DNA from: Caldifarciminota bacterium
GTDB lineage: Bacteria > Hydrothermota > Tepidihabitantia > B3-TA06
NCBI GenBank assembly: GCA_014729665.1
Contig: WJJO01000011.1
Span: 1 to 5,117, forward strand
DNA length: 5,117 nucleotides
Direction: 5' to 3'
Below are positions 4,840 through 5,117 of the stretch, one piece after another. Made by a program: the position numbers and the translations under genes. Numbering within the stretch: the first letter of the stretch is position 1; each line of letters opens with the position of its first letter. The notes beneath the pieces were generated by a model. It was not told the DNA's origin, did no database searches, and worked only from the letters and a program-made list of their open reading frames with translations.

Positions 4840-5117
4840 TGAATCCTCCTTTCAACCACTGCCTTGCCTGTTCAGTCGAATCAAAGCATATGGTGTCTTT
4901 TTTGAATTTCAACGCCCTGCAGAAAATCTCGGTATACTTACGAATCATGGGAGGACCTCCTGCAATGAGCAGTTGAACCTTTTGGCCGTATCGTTTTGAG
5001 GCCTGAACGAGCAGTTCGGAGAACAGCTTGCGGCTTTGAGCCTGAAGGTGCACGAGTTCAGAGATGTCGAGGACAATTACCTTAAGCTGATAGGGGAGAA
5101 ACTCGACTTGAGCTACG
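4832..5117 (-). CDS. STAS/SpoIIAA-like protein, 5' end beyond window (partial)
   Basis: The reading frame is open from the right edge of the window to a TAA at 4832-4834, giving 94 residues of a C-terminal portion. A GTG at 5051-5053 could be mistaken for the start. However, the codons upstream of it already encode the family's central strand (KVIVLDIS, about 60-90 bases from the edge), so the true start lies outside the window. Visible family landmarks are the D-I-S strand end, a helix, a GGPPMIRKYTEI segment where siblings have GASPxxRMxAKI, then FDSTEQARQWLKGG. The NP/SP-x-x-R-M motif is degenerate (PPMIRK), making this one of the more divergent members. The tail codons for LKGG (AAAGGAGG) form the ribosome binding site of the next gene, whose start overlaps this one by 8 bases. 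Function is inferred only from the fold family: probably a cytosolic protein-protein interaction module. Confidence 0.85.
   Translation of the reverse strand, partial: VAQVEFLPYQLKVIVLDISELVHLQAQSRKLFSELLVQASKRYGQKVQLLIAGGPPMIRKYTEIFCRALKFKKDTICFDSTEQARQWLKGGFSE
4845..4852 (-). promoter_or_regulatory. Strong Shine-Dalgarno AAAGGAGG for the gene starting at 4839
   Basis: On the minus strand AAAGGAGG lies 5 bases upstream of GTG 4839-4837. It decides that GTG as the start. The motif is embedded in the Lys-Gly-Gly codons of the preceding gene's C-terminus, so the same bases serve as coding sequence and ribosome binding site. Confidence 0.85.

Larger units (their letters stand above)
1..5117 (-). 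other. Operon-like tandem array of STAS/SpoIIAA-like paralogues, open at both ends
   Basis: Fourteen coding units lie on the minus strand in a single run. Most junctions overlap by 1-14 bases or abut exactly; the four gaps measure 29, 41, 63 and 65 bases. Thirteen units belong to one small-protein family recognised by the recurring C-terminal signatures NPxxRM/SPxxRM, TRFF and A-W-L-K. The remaining unit (3785-4021) is HAMP-like. I found no convincing promoter, rho-independent terminator or opposite-strand gene inside, so the set is probably read from a promoter beyond the right edge. Both edge genes are cut, so the array continues outside the window. The single-transcript reading is inferred from spacing and coupling. 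Confidence 0.85.

Noticed and set aside
1..5117. CRISPR array, insertion sequence, tRNA or rRNA
   Set aside because: No regular repeat-spacer pattern, transposase motifs, inverted terminal repeats or tRNA-like sequence was found. The regular spacing of about 370-400 bases reflects gene length.

Overview
The window is one uninterrupted block of co-directional, tightly packed genes, all on the minus strand, so transcription runs from high to low coordinates. It is bacterial: start sites are preceded by strong Shine-Dalgarno sequences (AGGAGG, AAGGAG), GTG starts are common, and adjacent genes overlap by a few bases. Composition looks moderate in GC (judged by eye). I cannot name the organism. 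Small proteins of this style, next to a HAMP-like linker, recall signalling-rich genomes such as Deltaproteobacteria-type or Chloroflexota lineages, but that is weak inference.

In transcription order the window holds: a STAS-like gene cut by the right edge (4832-5117); STAS-like genes at 4450-4839 and 4018-4386; a small HAMP-like helical protein (3785-4021); STAS-like genes at 3345-3755 and 2905-3345; a frame-disrupted STAS-like copy (2500-2918); STAS-like genes at 2045-2434, 1676-2044, 1302-1679, 934-1302, 572-937 and 174-575; and a further copy whose first 44 codons are present before the left edge (1-132). That makes 13 paralogues of one family of about 120-145 residues plus one unrelated small protein. 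The array runs off both ends, so the true number is larger. No stretch over 70 bases lacks a gene, and I see no internal promoter or terminator.

The shared protein plan is: an N-terminal beta hairpin ([V/I]W[F/Y]D-E-K-type opening); a helix; a buried strand ending in D-[L/V]-[S/T]; a helix opening with LDKEARK-type residues; a strand ending in G-[A/S]-[N/S]-P-x-x-R-M followed by a K-[I/V]-rich helix; then TRFF, a T-E-E-E-A helix and a terminal A-W-L-K-G. This matches my recollection of the SpoIIAA-like/STAS-SEC14 superfamily (anti-anti-sigma fold). No homology search was run. No anti-sigma kinase, phosphatase, sigma factor or receptor lies inside the window, so partners are unknown.

The paralogues are strongly diverged, which argues for an old, maintained set of distinct proteins rather than a recent amplification. 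Most junctions are translationally coupled, and in many the codons for the C-terminal Lys-Gly-Glu/Gly tail also form the ribosome binding site of the next gene. The working inference is a polycistronic cassette that makes a matched set of related STAS-like modules, possibly for a multi-subunit scaffold or a partner-switching network. The HAMP-like protein is the one structurally different member.
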